A DNA stretch of 64,000 nucleotides from Inonotus obliquus (GCA_032164295.1 JAJHTX010000001.1:3348001-3412000), one strand, 5' to 3'; positions 48,710-61,341 are shown, numbered from the stretch's first letter. The notes: generated by a model not told the origin, from the letters alone. A program made the numbers and translations.

Positions 48710-51450
48710 ACGCCTCTTTCTCTCTTCTCATCGCATAGAGGACGTTAACGATCTTTTCCTTGCTTTCCCACCCAGATTCAATGTTGTGCCATAAACCGTT
48801 TCAATTAGCATCTGTTCTTCCGTTGCAATACCCTATGACCTTAAACTCGACTATTTATCCTTCCTCTCTCCCCCTCCGATCCTGCCTCAATGTTCTGGTT
48901 CTTGTCACCGTTCCGTGCTTGCTGGCCATGTTCGCATGCACCACTGGCTTGCTTCGTTCGTTCGTTCGTCTGTCCGTATGTTTTTGTCTTTTTTCTTTAT
49001 TTCGTTCGTTCCCTCCCATGAACCCCATGTGTTCTAGTTAGTTCTACCTAGCTGGTGTATTGTCGTTGGTCGTTGGTTTCCACCCACTCTCACATGCATT
49101 TGTACGTGTGTGTGTGGTGCGGCCCGGAGCCTTCTCTTCCTGTAGCAAGCTTCTTGTTGTAATCGAACTTGAGGCGGATAGGATCCTTTTTCTCTCTCTT
49201 TCTCAACTCTCTTTCGTCGATTCGTCGATGTTTTCCGGAGTCTGATGTGCCCTTCAGTTTTGAAAGCTTGGGGAACCTCGCCTTTCCGTGTGATACATAA
49301 TCCCCACCTTCCGTAGTTTTTCCTTTTCTATCTCGGCACTACTTACCCTCGCCTACCCTACGTACCCACTATTGCCATGGGACTCTTGAACTCTCACTCT
49401 CATTGCACATATCTCTTCCTTTCCTCTTTTCCTCTTTCCTCTTCCACTTTGAAAATCCGATCCACTGGCATTGGTTTCATCATTCTCTGTACATATGAAA
49501 AAAACATCCCTTCTGAACTCGACACTAGAAGTAAAGCGAACTTGAGGCATTATTGTAAACAAACAGCGGCAATTCTGCCTCTGCCTGCGTTGTTGAGACG
49601 CTGAGACCCCTCAACTCAACTCATCTCATCATATGCATCTCGCATCTCGGAAGAAATAACTACCGCCTCGTTCCCTCGTTGGGAGGGACGACTAACATCA
49701 CACCTCACCATATGCATACCCCTCATTTGTTGCATCACCATCACAATTCACATTCTCTCATTTCCCATTCTAGTCGCACCGTCGTATTGACAAACTCAAT
49801 AAATTCTCTCACAGAATTTCTTAAGGAAAACTTTGGTTCACCGCAGAATGGATGCAGGGAGGAAACATTGATATTTTATTTTCTTTACGACATGAGGTAC
49901 CCATTAATATTAATATTGCCCAATGGAATACTGGATGGAAACGGGTTACCCACCTACCTCCCTATGATATGTTCTTGTGACTTATATAAGTAAGTGAGAA
50001 ATGTGGTTTTGGATAGGATACCTTTACCCCGGGTTTGGTTGTATCTGGTTATCTTGGTACCGACTGCAGCAGACAGACCAGTTGGCATCCGAGTCTCCGA
50101 CTCGGACTGCAGTCCGCTTGAGCGTCTTCATGTACAACAACTCATATGTAAAGGCGGCTCTGATTCAAATTCAAGTTAAAAATAGTTATCCTCACAGACG
50201 TGCTAGGTAGCTTATTAGCCAGTAACCACGATAATCTAGTTAAAATGGGACGTATCTGGAAAAGTTCACGCAGAAGCAAAACCTATGAAAATTGGTCCCT
50301 AGAAGTTCAGAAATGAACTAAAGAACATGGTAGTCTTTTCGGTGCCTTTCGTTCTCCACCACGGGATGGAACGAGCTAGCGTTGCTGTTGCTTCGTAGTA
50401 CTTAGTTCGTAGTAAGCCGCCAACGAAGCTCAAACATAACATTACACATATCTTACACCACCGACATCAGATAAGTAGGGGGACAATGAAACGATGAGAC
50501 AGTTTGTGAATGATAATGAGAGAAACAGAAATGGCTGTAGCGTGTTTCACATGCGGGGGATGTATAATGATACTTAGAGGTTGAAGGAAATGAAAGTTAT
50601 GAAACAGTTCCACGGCAAAAGAACCGAATTTGGAGGGGACGAAAGCGAACAGATGAGCCGTACGATCATCAGAATGCATCACATCATGAACATGTAGATG
50701 AAGGATGAAGATCTGGGAAAACGAAAGTAAAGAATCGAATTTGACAGCTAGGGGCTGCCGAATGATTGGGATCGTTCGTCGAAGACTGCAAATTCGGATT
50801 CACAGGCTAGAATGATGATCTGTTGGTTGGGAATAGATGGACGGTGGCTGAATAGTTAGTTAGATTCGACCGGGAATACCGGCGCAGCAAGAGCAATCCA
50901 CTCACACCCGAGGAGCCGACAAAACGTTGAAAACTGCATGGTGTATACGCAGTGTGTTGTATAGCAAATCTGATCGTATGTCGTCGTCGCTCAACGACCA
51001 CCACGCTGCTCTTGTTCATCCTCAGACTCATCGTCATCGCCGTCGGTAGGACAACAACACCCCGAGATCGTCCCGCATTTCCACGCCCACCACTATCTCG
51101 TAGTGTGATCAATCGGCCGTTCGTCGGTCATCGTAGGCCGGTCGTCAACGCGCCAATTTTCACAAAGGCACGAGGAGGACATTGCGGAGATAGACAAAAA
51201 TAGACGTAAGAAGGAATCGGCACAGTGGATCCGGGGGAAATTCATTTTAGAAGATATTTTTAGAACGGAAAAGGAATAGTTAGTGAGAAAAAATAGATAC
51301 GAACGAGACAACTCAGCGCGCAAGAAGGAATTGGAAGAAAGAAGTGGTTGGAGGTGATGATAAATATTTAAAATAGACACGGCGATGCGGGAATATGAAC
51401 GGTGCATGTACGCTTATTCGCGCCCGGCGAACTCGGACAACATAACACAA
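48710..51450. other. 2.7-kb intergenic region, no gene recognised
   Basis: The first 600 bp are pyrimidine-rich with TTCGTTCGTTCG repeats (48953-48972), probably 3' UTR of the secreted-protein gene. A TAATATTAATATT palindrome lies near 49907-49919. Open frames up to about 100 codons show no signal, motif or splice logic. Confidence 0.5.
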
Positions 51451-52554
51451 TTAGTGAGGTATGCTCTCCTCGCAACACGCCCGATGGAATAATAATCTCG
51501 GAAACCCAGGGCGACGGAGACAATAAACAGAGTTGTAATGGAGAGATAGAAGAGGGACAAAAATAAAGCACAAAGGAAAGAGACTCACGTATCCATTGAA
51601 AAGTCGCCACGGCCATGAGCCAAAGACGTCTACGTCCTCGCGCACGGGAGAAGGACGACTGCGCCGTAGTAACGATGCATTATCTTCTTCATCTGGATTT
51701 AGATCACCATATAGCCGCCGCGTGCGTGCACCGAGTCGCGTGGATGGCGCACGTAACAACGACGCACGCTCCCCGGAGGTATTGTTATTATTTTTGGGTC
51801 GGGGACTTGTTCTGGGAGGAGGTAGAGGTGGTACAACACCTGCAAGCGGTCTCCGCGGTCTTGGTCGCTGCCTTTTACTCTTTAGAAGCATTTGGATCGA
51901 ACTTGTATACGACGGTCGGGAGTTGGCGTCATCAGGAGCGTAACGAAGCGGAGCAGAGATAGACGAGCAAGGAGAAGATTCGGAGTCGACTGAACCAGAG
52001 GAGTTTCTTCTTGGTTGAGCACTGTATGGTGAGCGGTGATTATGATGGTGCATGCCAGAAGCTATTCGTACACGCGAGCGAAATCGGACGCGAAAAGGTG
52101 GTCGAGGAGCCTCTGTTTGTGTCGGATCCTGACTGGGAGATCTTGACACTGGGTGCTCATGATAACTTCCTGACGCCGACGGCGGGTCCACTACGTGAAT
52201 CTGCCCTTGGGGTGGCAATTGAAAGCGAATCGCATTGTCGGATGAAACAGTAACAATATTGTCGAGCTCTGGATGCGCATCCGGTGGCAGCTCATAGATC
52301 AGTTCACGTATCTCGCCAGTGTCTTTCCTCCTATTCTTGTTGAGCACATCTTGGACCTGAGTCTTGGGCAAGTCTTCTACGTCGAGAAGACTACTCTCAT
52401 GAGAGCTTTGCTCTAGTTCTGGAAAAGACAGAGGATCAGCGCCACCCGGAACAGTGATGGCGGTCCGACAAAAAATTCCGTCAAACAGACCTGTACAATT
52501 GTTTGAGCTTCGGTCAGGCTCATCCACCGCACCTCGGGCAGGATCGTGGTCCAT
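51451..52554 (-). CDS. unrecognised Arg/Ser/Pro-rich protein
   Basis: A 367-codon frame starting MDHDPARGAVDEPDRSSNN at 52554. The composition is disordered, with Arg-rich blocks ('KSKRQRPRPRRPLAG') and a conserved-looking end 'RRLYGDLNPDEEDNASLLRRSRPSPVREDVDVFGSWPWRLFNGY'. A GTGAGT donor sits exactly after that Tyr (51588). Without splicing the protein continues into a hydrophobic stretch (VSLFPLCFIFVPLLSLHY) and stops at 51451. With splicing it would join 'IIIPSGVLRGEHTSLI' and stop near 51377. I do not recognise the family and cannot choose between the ends. Confidence 0.5.
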   Translation of the reverse strand: MDHDPARGAVDEPDRSSNNCTGLFDGIFCRTAITVPGGADPLSFPELEQSSHESSLLDVEDLPKTQVQDVLNKNRRKDTGEIRELIYELPPDAHPELDNIVTVSSDNAIRFQLPPQGQIHVVDPPSASGSYHEHPVSRSPSQDPTQTEAPRPPFRVRFRSRVRIASGMHHHNHRSPYSAQPRRNSSGSVDSESSPCSSISAPLRYAPDDANSRPSYTSSIQMLLKSKRQRPRPRRPLAGVVPPLPPPRTSPRPKNNNNTSGERASLLRAPSTRLGARTRRLYGDLNPDEEDNASLLRRSRPSPVREDVDVFGSWPWRLFNGYVSLFPLCFIFVPLLSLHYNSVYCLRRPGFPRLLFHRACCEESIPH

Positions 52555-53308
52555 ATTCTCCGCAGCTCAACCTGGCATAGTTGGGAGCTACAGCTACAGA
52601 TGAATCAAATACGTGAGGTGCGACTGCGACTGACTGATGGTGCGTGCCAAGCAACCCCTGATCTCTCCTGCGCCTATCTTACCCATATTTAGAAACTCAA
52701 GGATCTTATCTAATCGCATGTGCACATTAGAAAAACCAGAACCAAGTCCTTTTCCATTCGAGCACATAAGGTATGATAATTGGCTAAAAGAAGTCAAATG
52801 GCATTATATGCACGCAAAATGGTAAGAAACAAATGGATTCCAGATTCAACGAATGACTACAATGACAATCGAATCCACTGTTCGATTCGATGGTACGAAA
52901 ATATCGATACGAGATGCTAAGAGTGCTTACGCTTTCAGATACATCTGACTGCGACTGAGCTCCCTTGGTCCTGCATGGATCAGATTTAAATAGCATGGTA
53001 ATCTCCAGTGTTGATATCGTTGAATGGGCGGCCTGTAGCCCTTGTATCGAGTAATTATCCGATGGTCGGATCGTGTATCATAGGTTCTGTCCCATGGAAG
53101 TATGCATACAGTACAACCACCGATGCTCTCATCAGCCACTACAGCCTTCGTTTAATAGAAATAATCTAAAAAGTTGGAAGGACGGGAATCGCATTGTTTG
53201 GCCACTATTTGGTTCACTTTCCGATATAGTAGTGATCGGCGGCTGACAACTTTGATCGTCGCACTGCGTCGAATCACCGACATCTTAATTCTTTACCACC
53301 ATCTGACA
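52555..53308. other. intergenic region upstream of the E2 gene
   Basis: About 750 bp between divergent genes. Nothing recognised. Confidence 0.4.
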
Positions 53309-54450
53309 ATGAGCAGCATATCGACTCGAAGACTACAGAAGGAACTCAGGGAGATTAACAAGGACTGTCCTCAAGGCTCGTATTCCTCCTCTGAGATCGT
53401 AGATGAGCCTCGTACGCTGACGTTGGATGGGCAATATTGTGATCAGGCATCAAACTCGTTCAGGCTGATGATTTCGAGACGTGGTTGTTGACTTTGGAGG
53501 TTCTCGGGGAGAGCTTATACCAGGTGCGTCTTCAATCAGGGCTCGGGTATCCGAAACGATGTGCTGAGGCGTCGAGGTGATGTGTCTGTTGCGCATGTAG
53601 GGTGAAACGTTCATGCTCAAGTTCAGATTTGACGCCCAATACCCTATCTCGTCCCCAAGCGTGACGTTCGTCGCAGACGAGAAATACAAGCCTCCTCTAC
53701 ATCCTGTGAGTCCTCGGTATTTTTCACAGCTCGTCGCCATATAACTCGTCTGACTCAGTTGAATCCACCTTCTGATTCGTTTAGCACGTCTACTCTAACG
53801 GACATGTGCGCTTGTTTTGCTTTTATTCGACGTACACGAAATGTTCAACTTGGAACTATGTCAGATCTGCGCAAATATCCTCGGAGATGGTTGGTCACCC
53901 GTTCTTAGCGTCGCTGCTATTTGTATATCACTGCAAAGCATGTTAGCTTCGTCACGAGTGAGTTCTTCTCCTTCTCATCTTCTCTTCCTGTTCTCCATGT
54001 ATTCTCTCCACACATTTCCCCTGATCTTCTTACACATCCGCGTTCCGCACTCCGCACTTCGTCACGTGCTCCGTTATGCACCTTCGCTGACGAGTTAAAA
54101 TCCGTTTCGGTTCCGCATTTTAGAAGAAAGAACTGTAAGCCACCATAACAACCACCTTCTTGATTCCTTTGATTAAATACGTGGCGTTGGACTTTTCTCC
54201 TGTCTTCAGACCAGAAGGAAACGATCGATACGTACAATACGCACCAGATGACCCAAAGAAGGTATGTCATCAACTCCCATGTCCCCCCTTTTCTAGCAAG
54301 CACTAACGCTCACTTTGGTTTAGTCGAGATTCATTTACGAAGGTATAGTATCCCATACCCCTATATCATTCTCTTCCTTTCTCTGGGACCTTAGGGAAGG
54401 GGCATGTACTGACTTCACGGTACTGTTTTCCAATTCTAGATGATAGGTGA
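53309..54450 (+). CDS. UBE2W: ubiquitin-conjugating enzyme E2 of the UBE2W (UBC16) type
   Basis: Nine exons: 53309-53375, 53447-53523, 53601-53705, 53785-53805, 53865-53957, 54124-54134, 54210-54261, 54324-54342, 54440-54450, giving exactly 151 residues. It reads MSSISTRRLQKELREINKD..., 'ETFMLKFRFDAQYPISSPSVTF', 'HPHVYSNGHICANILGDGWSP' with the active-site Cys in HIC, 'LSVAAICISLQSMLASSRKKE', and ends 'SRFIYEDDR'. UBE2W is 151 residues in humans and is known to ubiquitinate substrate N-termini. Exons 6 and 9 are only 11 nt and exon 8 only 19 nt. Intron 1 needs a GC donor (CAAG|GCTCGT) to keep the frame. Confidence 0.88.
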
Positions 54451-55086
54451 GCATTCAGAAGCTCTTCTAGTCCTCTGGTATTGACACGCCTTATGTTTTT
54501 GTTTATGTGAAATAGCGTATAGATAGGACTGTCAAGGTCTTCTAGCAGATCTGACTCGAGGCTCGTTTATTTTAACTTCTTATCGAGGTAGACTGGTGCC
54601 AATCTTTCGAGTTCCACACTAATCTGGGGTTAGTGGCGGTCAGTGCTATTCGTATATTTATTCTGCTATCACCTTTTTTTCTTGTCCTTTCCTTTCAACA
54701 AACCAAAGACCAGATCAGACAGTGTACTCGCAAAGTTTGTACCAGATAGAAATCATACCAGAGATATACAGACAAAATTCAAAGTCGAGGTTATATTGGC
54801 ACAATTGGCTGTGTGTGATACAAGGTTTACACAAAACACTTTTCCTTGGCTATTTACAGGAAAATCCAAAGCTCGCACGTAGATAAAGGCGAACGCGAGG
54901 CAGCTGAAGATCGAAGGGTAGGAATAGCAATGAAGTAGAAACCATGAGAATATAACAAGAAAATTCCAGGAGGAAGATATAATGAAAATACCGATGTACA
55001 GAAAAGTTAATTTTTTGAGTGCTTAAATAATGAAATCCGCGTTCGAGTCAATAATTTCAATGGAACTCTCGACGTGTCAATATCAA
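54451..55086. other. convergent 3' region of the E2 and copper-fist genes
   Basis: About 640 bp, AT-rich towards 54900-55030. No gene seen. Confidence 0.45.
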
Positions 55087-56912
55087 TTACGGGCCGACGC
55101 AGCACGATCTCGTCATCTCGCTCGCAGTCGACGAAGGGACCCGAGGCGAAGACGGAGGCTGGGTAAAATCTACAGACCCCCTTCCCCGAGCAAAGCTTAT
55201 AGAAGGCGATAGCCTCGAACTAGTAGTGACTCCGGCCGCTTCGGGTCTGTCTTTGAAATTGCCACCGTCATCCATACAGCATCCGTCGCACTTATCGCCA
55301 CAGCCGCATGCGTCCTCGGCGCATCCACACCGCCCTCCGCAGCACTCTTCGAGTTTTGGTATACGAACAAGGCCAAACGCCCGAGCCGGATCATCGTCTC
55401 TTCCGGTACTCTTGGAGTTGTCACTATCTTCCCGCCGGCGTCTGAAGAGCCCAGGTGGGTAGACTGTAACATTCGTTGGGTCCATACTTGACCGACGGTG
55501 TGCCGGGGGCGCAGGTAAAGATGCTGCGCGGGCATAGAAGTCCGCAAGATAAGGCGGAACGGCCGCTGGTGAATTGGCCGGTACACCCGGGATACTGCCA
55601 ATCGGCGGAAGCTCAATACCTCCATCGTGATCCACGCAAGTAGGACACTCCTCCGAACAATGCGCACCGTGTCCGTGCATCGGAGCAGGTGAGACTGAAG
55701 TTCCTGCTTCTGCAGGTTCGTCCACCCAGGAAGCTTGTGACGTGGGAGCGGCGCCATGTAATTTGCATCCTGCGCATTCGCAGCGAGTACCGCAGCAGCA
55801 GTGAGAAGTATCTTCTCCATCTGTGGTACGTGGGTCAGTCGAGGCAGTGTGTGTTCTTGCGCTTGAACTCGAAACAATGGGCGGCAATGTCACTGCATGT
55901 GAGTAAGAAGGGACCGAAGTTGTCCAGTATAGGTTCTCCATTCCTGATGACGCTGGTGCGATGGAACGGAATGGCTTGGACTTCGGTGTATTTACGTCAG
56001 AGACGTCGCTCTGTGGAACGGGAGACGAACGAGGTGATCGTTTTCGCTTTGATATTCCGGATAATCGTGCTTCCGAATTCTTATCAAAATCAGCGTGTAT
56101 TTTCGAACCAACTTTCTCAGACGATAAGGCTTGGTGCACTTGTTTGTGAAGCTGAGGCGAAACGGGAGGCGTCGCTGGTGAACAGCATGAAGCGACAAGC
56201 GCCAAAGCAGATAATCCATTACTGAAGATTGCTGGATCAACGGGTTTTGATGGACGATGTTCCAATCTAACGCCCGATTCATTCACTCGCTGCCGGCATT
56301 TGCAATTGTAAACATCCTCGCAATGACAGGGGTTCAGCAGGGCATCCACTAGGGCCAACATCAGTTGGAAGCGAGTGACACAAGACGTGAGAACCGACCT
56401 GGCTGTTTTGGTACATTCACCCCTGCGGACGAAGAACTCGATGCCTTCAAGGCGTCTTTGAGACCATTGGGAAGAGAGGGAATGGTAGGAATGAATCGTT
56501 TGCCTGAAGAATCCCAATGAGCACTTTTAGCTAGCTGGGAGGTGTGATGACGCGCCTTGTTTCTTCCTCCCCTCCCCGTTAGCGACGCTGGTATTGCTAT
56601 TCCCCTCTGATTCACAAGTACACTTCGCATGAATTCTGCGTGACTGACGGGCCTCTCTACATTTGTCGCACTGAGAGACGGGTCGCCCTTTCTTTTTGAT
56701 TTCATAAAGCGGACGATCGTTGTGGTGGCAGCTGGAGGAACGATGTCCCTTTATACATGATTCACTGAACAAATGTGAGCTGTGAGACTGAGACGCTGAG
56801 TGACAAGACCTGAATACGTACCATGCATACTTCTTGGAGTTGACGTAGACCTAGTAACACGGTACGGGAATTCAATGGGCAGGCCAGACAAGTAGAACAG
56901 AGCACGTACCAT
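55087..56912 (-). CDS. copper-fist transcription factor
   Basis: Exon 1 is the start codon alone (56912-56910). Exon 2 (56850-56822) adds VYVNSKKYAC, and exon 3 begins 'ESCIKGHRSSSCHHNDRPL' and continues 'EIKKKGRPVSQCDKCREARQSRRIHAKCTC'. This is the copper-fist DNA-binding domain with its zinc ligands and the KGRP minor-groove motif, as in ACE1, MAC1 and CUF1. A probable 52-nt intron (56586-56535) restores the frame into 'LAKSAHWDSSGKRFIPTIPSLPNGL'. Cys clusters 'CHCEDVYNCKCR' (56.3 kb), 'CCCGTRCECAGCKLHG' (55.8 kb) and 'CCGGRCGCAEDACGCGDKCDGCC' (55.3 kb) are likely Cu(I) sensors. It likely regulates copper (and in basidiomycetes iron-linked) uptake or detoxification genes in the nucleus. Confidence 0.9.
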
Positions 56913-58767
56913 CAGTGAAGCATACAGTCGAGGAGGGAGCTGGGGAGATGTAGAAATACTAGAATACAGACGGTGGTCAGGGGACTGGGGAGTTTAAAGA
57001 CCGGTGGTGAGATATGAATACCACACGGTGACAGTGACAGTGACGCAAGTTGCGTGACATCGCGTTACATAAGTTAGCTCCGATAGTCAGTCCTTTGTGC
57101 CACCCTTCGGGTCCGGGACAGGAACTCGGTCTCCTGCTGGCCGTTCCACCATGCCTTGTGCCAACAACTCCGATACAGGATAATTCGAAACTGGGAAATC
57201 TAGAGTGAAGCTGACTCGGACGAAAAATAATTGACGCACTTACGACACTGCAAACAGGGGCGGTAATATGGTGGCTCCCCATAGTTCTGGACTAGGTTAT
57301 CAGATCTTGCGTTGTTTGTGCGAAGTGGTCGGCCTCCGAAATTCCAACACATGCTCGTGAACTTTGAAGGTTCATGAGGCATTTAGAACAGAACTCGCAT
57401 ATCGGCCTCGTGAACAGCCAGCATTGATGACCGCTAGTTTGCAAAGAATTGGACCTGACAGGTTTGAAAACCACTTGATCGTTCGTTCGAATCTGATGAG
57501 GCATAACGCTCTTTCGTTATTCAGTTGAACGGGCTTCTGTGTTCTCATCCCGCGGCGATGTTGAAAAGAAATAAGCTTCCGCGAGCACAATCGGAAAACA
57601 AGAGGGCAGCTGACTCGACGGTATATCAATCCCGCTCTCATACCCTGAACGTCACTTTGCAGATCCAGCCATGAAGTTTATCCACTTCCATTGCCCAGCG
57701 TCAACTGATCGCATCTTTGGTACAGTTCCCGCCATTAACCTGGACCAACAGAGATAAACAAATGCTTTGAGTTTTATACATATTCTTCGTTCATTGACCG
57801 TACTCACGGTAGTTTGCCATAACCTTCCTCCGCATGTGTTGCCCGCGTGCCTCATCTCCAACAAAATCGATGAGGAGCATAATCTAATCACGCTCCTCGA
57901 GACATCGGAGATACGGATGAAAGAGTCTGATCTTAGTCGAAAGGACTGAACGCCGTCCTTCATGACTGCGCTACTAGCACCGTTGTATTAGTCGTGGATT
58001 TTATCCCGTAAACTACTAGAGAAGTAGCAACGTACCTGTCCGAGGTCATTTATCAGTATCCTCATCGATAAGGAGGTGTAGTGGTATGTACGATACAGCA
58101 GCGTGATTTGAAGGCGTGCGGTCCGAGCTGGTCGTGTTCGTACCCGTGTTTCCGGTCGACTGGGAGGTCATCGCACAACTTCTCGAGAAGGATGGAAGAA
58201 GGCAGAGGCAAAAGTTGGGGGAGGATCTTTGAGCGGTCAGACCGGCATGCGCTGATCAGCCACAAGTAGTTATGTACTGGGCCGTACGCTTCAGATCAGC
58301 TTCGCCTCCACTTCGCATCATTCATGAACGAGGAAACGCCGAAGAAAATACCACTTCTGAATTGGCCTCGCGTGCCGAAGTATTGAAAAGGCAGTCCACG
58401 AGACATGCGAATGTATGAGGGATGTTTGGAAGCGTCGAGCAACTGGGATTCCCTTTGTGTTGAGGGTGATGGAATGAGCGTGTAGACTGAGCCAATTTCG
58501 CTGCACCTCCTAAGTAAGGACGATCGACGGCCTGCCTTATCCAGCTCCTCACTAATAGGATGTATGTGATTGGATTTCAAGCTTTATGACATAAACATTC
58601 CGACCCGGGTAAATCCGGTGCCCCATTTTGGCAAGTCACTCCACTGCAAATCTGTATGCTTGGTCAGTCGAGGAAGAAACAGCGAAACTTCATCGCTTTG
58701 CTCTTGTCCTCCACGTCCTCGAACTCAAGGACCATTGACGCTATCCGGTTGAAGCCCGACGACAACG
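56913..58767. other. 1.85-kb region with unrecognised open frames
   Basis: Between the copper-fist start and ISA1. The minus strand has three frames with protein-like composition: 58580-58296 (HPISEELDKAGRRSSLLRR...), 58265-58062 (DRSKILPQLLPLPSSILLEKLCDDLP) and 57963-57652. They could be exons of a hypothetical or decayed gene, but I could not join them with convincing splice sites. Confidence 0.35.
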
Positions 58768-59667
58768 ATGATCTCGGTGGCACGGAAGAATGGTCTAGCG
58801 CGTATTGGGACAGCGCCGCCCCCCTTTGCTTATGTGCAGACATGTACATACACCCATCTCGCTGCGGCGCGACGTGCCAATGTACGACATAGTTGGATAA
58901 ACCGCGCTGCCGCTCTTGATTCTTTCAGTCCAAGTGGTGTGATGTATCACTACACGCCGTCTTCTTCCTTCGCTCCTGTCGGACATGCACCGGTAGCTTC
59001 GTCCTCGAAAAGTAGAAGGGATGAGGAAGCGTTAAGGGTTCGTCCACCTATGGTCATCCCAGAGGATCCGTCTAGCTCAAGCTCACCATCGACTTCGAGT
59101 GGGGCGGATGGTTCGCCCGTGCTCTCGCCTGATGCTGCATCACCTCAAGTTGCTGCGCGACCTCCGAAGCCTCCAAAGGCAGAGAAACCTAAGCCGAGGC
59201 TAGTGGGTCGAAAAGCGGCTTTAACACTTGTACGTATACCCTATGCTTCAGTTCTGCTCAGAATATAACTTCACGTCTATTATTCTTTCGTACAGGCTCC
59301 CGCAGCTGTGCAGAGACTACGTGCACTCCTTACTGGTCCGCACCCACAGTTAATTCGCATCGGTGTACGGAATAAGGGTTGTGCAGGCATGTCGTACCAT
59401 CTCGAGTATGTCGACAAGCCGAGTCCGTTCGACGAAGTGGTAGAGCAGGACGGCGTGCGTGTACTTATAGATAGTAAAGCTCTATTCTCGATCATTGGGA
59501 GTGAAATGGACTGGGTTGAGGATCGCCTCAGGTGCGCTTTACGTCATCGTAATTCTTCGACAAAGATGGTACTAAAAAATGTATTTTACAGTGCGAAGTT
59601 TGCATTCAAGAATCCTAATGTCAAGGACGCTTGTGGTTGCGGAGAATCATTCAACATCGGGGACTGA
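58768..59667 (+). CDS. ISA1: mitochondrial iron-sulfur assembly protein ISA1 (IscA/HesB type)
   Basis: Exons 58768-59229, 59296-59531, 59592-59667, giving 257 residues. The C-terminal A-type domain reads 'LAPAAVQRLRALL', 'LIRIGVRNKGCAGMSYHLEYVD', 'GVRVLIDSKALFSIIGSEMDWVEDRL', 'FKNPNVKDACGCGESFNI', with the three conserved Cys in GCAGMS and CGCGES. Isa1 with Isa2 is needed for [4Fe-4S] clusters in mitochondria. The start at 58768 gives an Arg/Ala-rich, acid-poor leader (VARKNGLARIG...HLAAARRANVRHSWINRAA), as expected for mitochondrial import. The next Met (58942) gives a shorter form without it. A Ser/Pro-rich linker precedes the domain. Confidence 0.92.
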
Positions 59668-59903
59668 TTCAATACCTTAGACTCACGCATGCATGGGTTC
59701 TCACATGTTACATGCTACTTTATGTTTCTATTCTGGCATCATTTTTGTATCTGTATCAATCCATACTCGACCAGCATCTAATTGACTTTTAGAGATGTAT
59801 TGCAACCCCATTCTCAAATGAAAAGATAGTTTAAGATGGTTGTGTACGCGAACCTCTTGTTCTGAGAGTTACGATGGCATCAAGAATTTGATTCTGGTCT
59901 ACT
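59668..59903. other. convergent 3' region of ISA1 and the DUF7704-like gene
   Basis: About 235 bp with no gene. Confidence 0.4.
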
Positions 59904-60768
59904 TCATTGCTCCTTCATTGAAAACTTCTGTCCGTAATAGTAGCGCTTGCGACCGATACCCAGGAACCATGCCAATCTATAAGGGTAAGGAGTAAATTGC
60001 TCAAGCGCCCTATTATTGGAATGTCACTGACCGTCCGCTCAGAAGCACAATTACAAAGGAGATGTTCCCGTGTGTCGTAGCATTCCACGCTAGTGGGCTA
60101 TAACGAATCTCGAGTGGAAGTCCGACGAATGTTGCGATCATGCTGAGCGAAACGGATTTAATGATTGAGTCAGAAGAACTGTAGTAACTTACTGAGTAAC
60201 CTGTATACACAAGCATAGCACATCAACGTTACATATCAACTTTTGTTTTTTTTACAGTAAAGACTGACTTACATCTGCAATGGCGAGAGCGGCTAGACTT
60301 GCACCCAGGATTCTCTCTTGCGCGACTGGATCATGTGGGAGTGCGTCACGAATAGCGCGGAATACAAGACTCGAGATCAATCCAAGTAGAAGATAACCTA
60401 CAAACACACGTCATTTAGCTTCACCATTCATACATCAAGTTTACTCAAATAATGTGTGTAAATGAAAGAGAATAATTTGCTTACAATTTGTGAGTTGCCA
60501 AACTGCCATGGACGACCTTGGGTCTAACGATTCCTGTACCTGTGACGGTGCACCCGGGTAAGAAGGGATGAGCTCATCGAAGAACCATTTGGTCCCAGGA
60601 AAGAACCAGGCGGCGAGTGTTGCAGCGATTGTCGAAACTACCGATGCATGATTTAGAATTACCAGATCGATTCAAAAGAGTGAGCGACACCTGAGGTCGA
60701 AACATACTGGGCTCGATGTGAAGATACATCAGCTTGTAGAAACCAGGTAGTGCAGGAAAGTCTGTCAT
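59904..60768 (-). CDS. small four-helix membrane protein, DUF7704-like
   Basis: Start at 60768 (MTDFPALPGFYKLMYLHIEP). After intron removal it reads 'ISTIAATLAAWFFPGTKWFFDELIPSYPG', 'SLDPRSSMAVWQLTNCYLLLGLISSLVFRAIRDALPHDPVAQERILGASLAALAIAD', 'GLPLEIRYSPLAWNATTHGNISFVIVLL', 'LAWFLGIGRKRYYYGQKFSMKEQ'. Four hydrophobic segments are visible. The pattern matches the fungal DUF7704 family as I recall it; its function is unknown. It lies between ISA1 and NFU1 on the opposite strand. Confidence 0.75.
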
Positions 60769-61341
60769 TGTAGAAAGTAGTGAGAGCACTAGCAGTAGGT
60801 ACCACACTTCTGTTTTTGTTTTTTGTTTTAGAGTCCGAGTGGTTGTGTGCGAGTGAGCCGACTTTGTTCATTTCGACGCGTGTGATGGGACGCGAATTAA
60901 GTCGGAGCTATAATTCTTGGGATGCGATCGCAAAACAATCCGGTTTGAAATCACAGACACGGGAGAATAGTGAAGAGAACTAACGAAGGCTTTGTATCAA
61001 CTTGCATGTTTTGCATCATTAAGGTGATTCGATGCTGTATTCCTAGCCTCGAACATCGTCAGTCCAGTATTGGCCGGTCGCAAAAACACTTTCTCAGGGT
61101 ACGAGAGCATTTTCGTCTCTTACGACTCAGGCGTTCTTCCGAATTTCTAAGAAAATAACACAGTCTTCAACTTGAATCTTGTCCACTGCTCCACTCGCCC
61201 GCTCGCCGCCCGAATGAGACTGCTACGCACGTGATGTCCTCGGAGTTTGCGACGATTCGATTGGACGCTGCTGACTAAAATTCAAAGGAGGGGACCCAGT
61301 AGACATTGGCCAAGCCGAATTACCTTTCCTCACCCACCATC
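60769..61341. promoter_or_regulatory. divergent promoter region (DUF7704-like / NFU1)
   Basis: 573 bp between divergent starts. A poly-T/TTTTTGTTTT tract is at about 60811-60829. No gene seen. Confidence 0.4.

Noticed and set aside
60780..60983. Plus-strand frame starting MRALAVGTTLLFLFF as a small secreted peptide
   Set aside because: Hydrophobic start comes from a T-rich promoter tract between divergent genes; no supporting splice or composition signal.
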